Positions 5,095 to 5,866 of a DNA stretch of 5,866 nucleotides are shown here, one piece after another. The stretch's first letter is position 1, and every line of letters starts with the position of its first letter. The notes under the pieces were generated by a model. That model ran no database searches, was not told the origin of the DNA, and worked only from the letters and a program-made list of their open reading frames with translations. The stretch covers positions 1 through 5,866 of the forward strand of contig CAJCJE010000186.1 of assembly GCA_903970565.1 (NCBI GenBank), written 5' to 3'. The DNA is from Candidatus Melainabacteria bacterium (GTDB lineage: Bacteria > Actinomycetota > Actinomycetes > Mycobacteriales > Pseudonocardiaceae). The translations under genes and the position numbers were made by a program.

Positions 5095-5550
5095 GTGTTT
5101 ACGAGGTATGCGGAAGACTACCCGGTCGGCACCGTCTACGACCTTGGCTCGCACAAGGTCACCGCCGAGGAGATCATCACGTTCGGCACGACCTACGACC
5201 CGCAGCCCTATCACGTCAGCGAGGAGGCCGGCGACGCATCGAGCTTCGGTGGCCTGATCGCCAGTGGCTGGAACACCTCGGCGATCTGGATGCGGCTCTA
5301 CGTGACCACGCTGCTGCCGGACTCGGCGGTGGAGGGTTCCCCGGGAGTGGACGAACTGCGCTGGCTGCGGCCGGTGCGACCCAACGACGAACTGTTCGGT
5401 GGGGCCGAGATCATCGGCACCATTCCCTCATTGACCCAACGCGGTGTGTTGACCCTGCGAAAGCGAGGGTGGCTCACCACGGCCGACGGCGAGAAAGTAC
5501 TGACGCTGATTCTCAACAGCAGGTTCCGCCGTCGGCCGGTCAGTTCCTGA
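5095..5550 (+). CDS. MaoC-like hydratase/dehydratase (single hotdog)
   Basis: 151 residues, one hotdog domain of the MaoC / R-specific enoyl-thioester hydratase family (PF01575). The hydratase motif is visible: D35 and H40 in YDPQPYHV, followed by SSFGGLIASGW (49-59), where the loop forms the oxyanion region. Members add or remove water across the alpha-beta bond of CoA- or ACP-bound acyl chains. In this operon a carrier-bound intermediate is plausible, but a CoA substrate is not excluded. Family members of this size sometimes have non-catalytic or dimerisation roles, but both catalytic residues are kept here. Start GTG 5095 has GGAAAGGA (5082-5089) just upstream, 12 bp after the ACP stop. 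Confidence 0.9.
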   Translation: MFTRYAEDYPVGTVYDLGSHKVTAEEIITFGTTYDPQPYHVSEEAGDASSFGGLIASGWNTSAIWMRLYVTTLLPDSAVEGSPGVDELRWLRPVRPNDELFGGAEIIGTIPSLTQRGVLTLRKRGWLTTADGEKVLTLILNSRFRRRPVSS

Positions 5551-5569
5551 ACCAATCGAGGAGAGATCG

Positions 5570-5866
5570 ATGGAAGCAGTTTCCTACACGTCACAATGGA
5601 CCGCGGCCGCACGGGCACTGGAAACCGAGCGGCCCAAGGACGCCCTGTTTCACGACATCTTCGCCCGAGAGTTGGCCGCACCGCGCGGCTTCGAACTGCT
5701 CAAGAAGTATGGCGGCGGCGGTCTTCAGGAGTTCGTCGCGATCCGCACCCGGTTCCTGGACGATGCCATCGAATCGGTGTTGGCCGACACGTCCGTCACA
5801 CAGGTGGTGCTCATCGCGGCGGGGATGGACGCACGTGCGTTTCGGCTGACCTGGCCGACGGACACC
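5570..5866 (+). CDS. PPM-type SAM-dependent O-methyltransferase (3' end beyond window)
   Basis: The first 99 residues are present and the frame is open at the window end. FVAIRTRFLDDAI (55-67) followed by VVLIAAGMDARAFRL (79-93) is the start of the PPM1/LCMT-like methyltransferase fold (PF04072; actinobacterial TIGR00027 group). R59 lies in the conserved RTRFLDD segment, and the SAM-binding strand-loop reads A-A-G-M-D-A-R where the common form is G-A-G-L-D-T-R, a conservative difference. Founding members methylate a protein C-terminal carboxylate; bacterial cluster members methylate carboxylates or hydroxyls of small molecules. Start ATG 5570 has AGGAGAG (5559-5565) upstream, 19 bp after the MaoC stop, so it continues the operon. 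A late tailoring methylation is inferred; the substrate is unknown. Confidence 0.88.
   Translation, partial: MEAVSYTSQWTAAARALETERPKDALFHDIFARELAAPRGFELLKKYGGGGLQEFVAIRTRFLDDAIESVLADTSVTQVVLIAAGMDARAFRLTWPTDT

Noticed and set aside
1..5866. CRISPR array, tRNA/rRNA genes, insertion sequences
   Set aside because: No regularly spaced repeats, no tRNA cloverleaf and no transposase motif or terminal inverted repeats were seen.

Overview
The window is high-GC DNA with strongly G/C-biased third codon positions, Shine-Dalgarno-led genes, scarce TTA codons, and GntR (YtrA-type), PPM-type methyltransferase and PhzF-like genes. This points to an actinomycete (Streptomyces or a relative); the genus cannot be fixed from the sequence. 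The composition and gene content look like part of a secondary-metabolite gene cluster and its edge.

Left part (1-1612): a membrane fatty-acid-desaturase-like gene runs leftward off the window. It diverges from a complete PhzF-family isomerase gene (812-1612). The gap between them holds a plausible desaturase promoter and 10-bp and 20-bp-spaced direct repeats.

Middle (1613-2678): about 1.07 kb with no convincing intact gene. It contains the C-terminal part of a YtrA-type GntR repressor on the minus strand. Behind this lies frame-disrupted debris, perhaps once a DUF397-type gene. Then comes a roughly 400-bp, relatively A+T-rich leader/intergenic region with a palindromic operator-like site, a 10-bp-spaced direct repeat, several possible RNA hairpins and a small open frame that overlaps the next gene's start.

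Right part (2679-5866): a tight, co-directional, probably single operon. In order it encodes an AurF-family diiron oxygenase, a class-II aminoacyl-tRNA-synthetase-like amino acid:[carrier protein] ligase, an AcpS-type phosphopantetheinyl transferase, a discrete acyl carrier protein, a MaoC-type hydratase/dehydratase, and the start of a PPM-type SAM-dependent O-methyltransferase (cut by the window end). Gaps are 4-27 bp.

Inferred working model: AcpS converts the small ACP to its holo form, and the synthetase-like ligase activates an amino acid and loads it on the ACP arm. The diiron enzyme then oxidises the tethered aminoacyl group (amine N-oxidation is the family precedent). The MaoC protein hydrates or dehydrates a thioester-bound intermediate, and the methyltransferase caps an oxygen or carboxylate. 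The individual families are recognisable. I know of no described pathway with exactly this set, so it is the best candidate for an undescribed system here; novelty cannot be established without searches.
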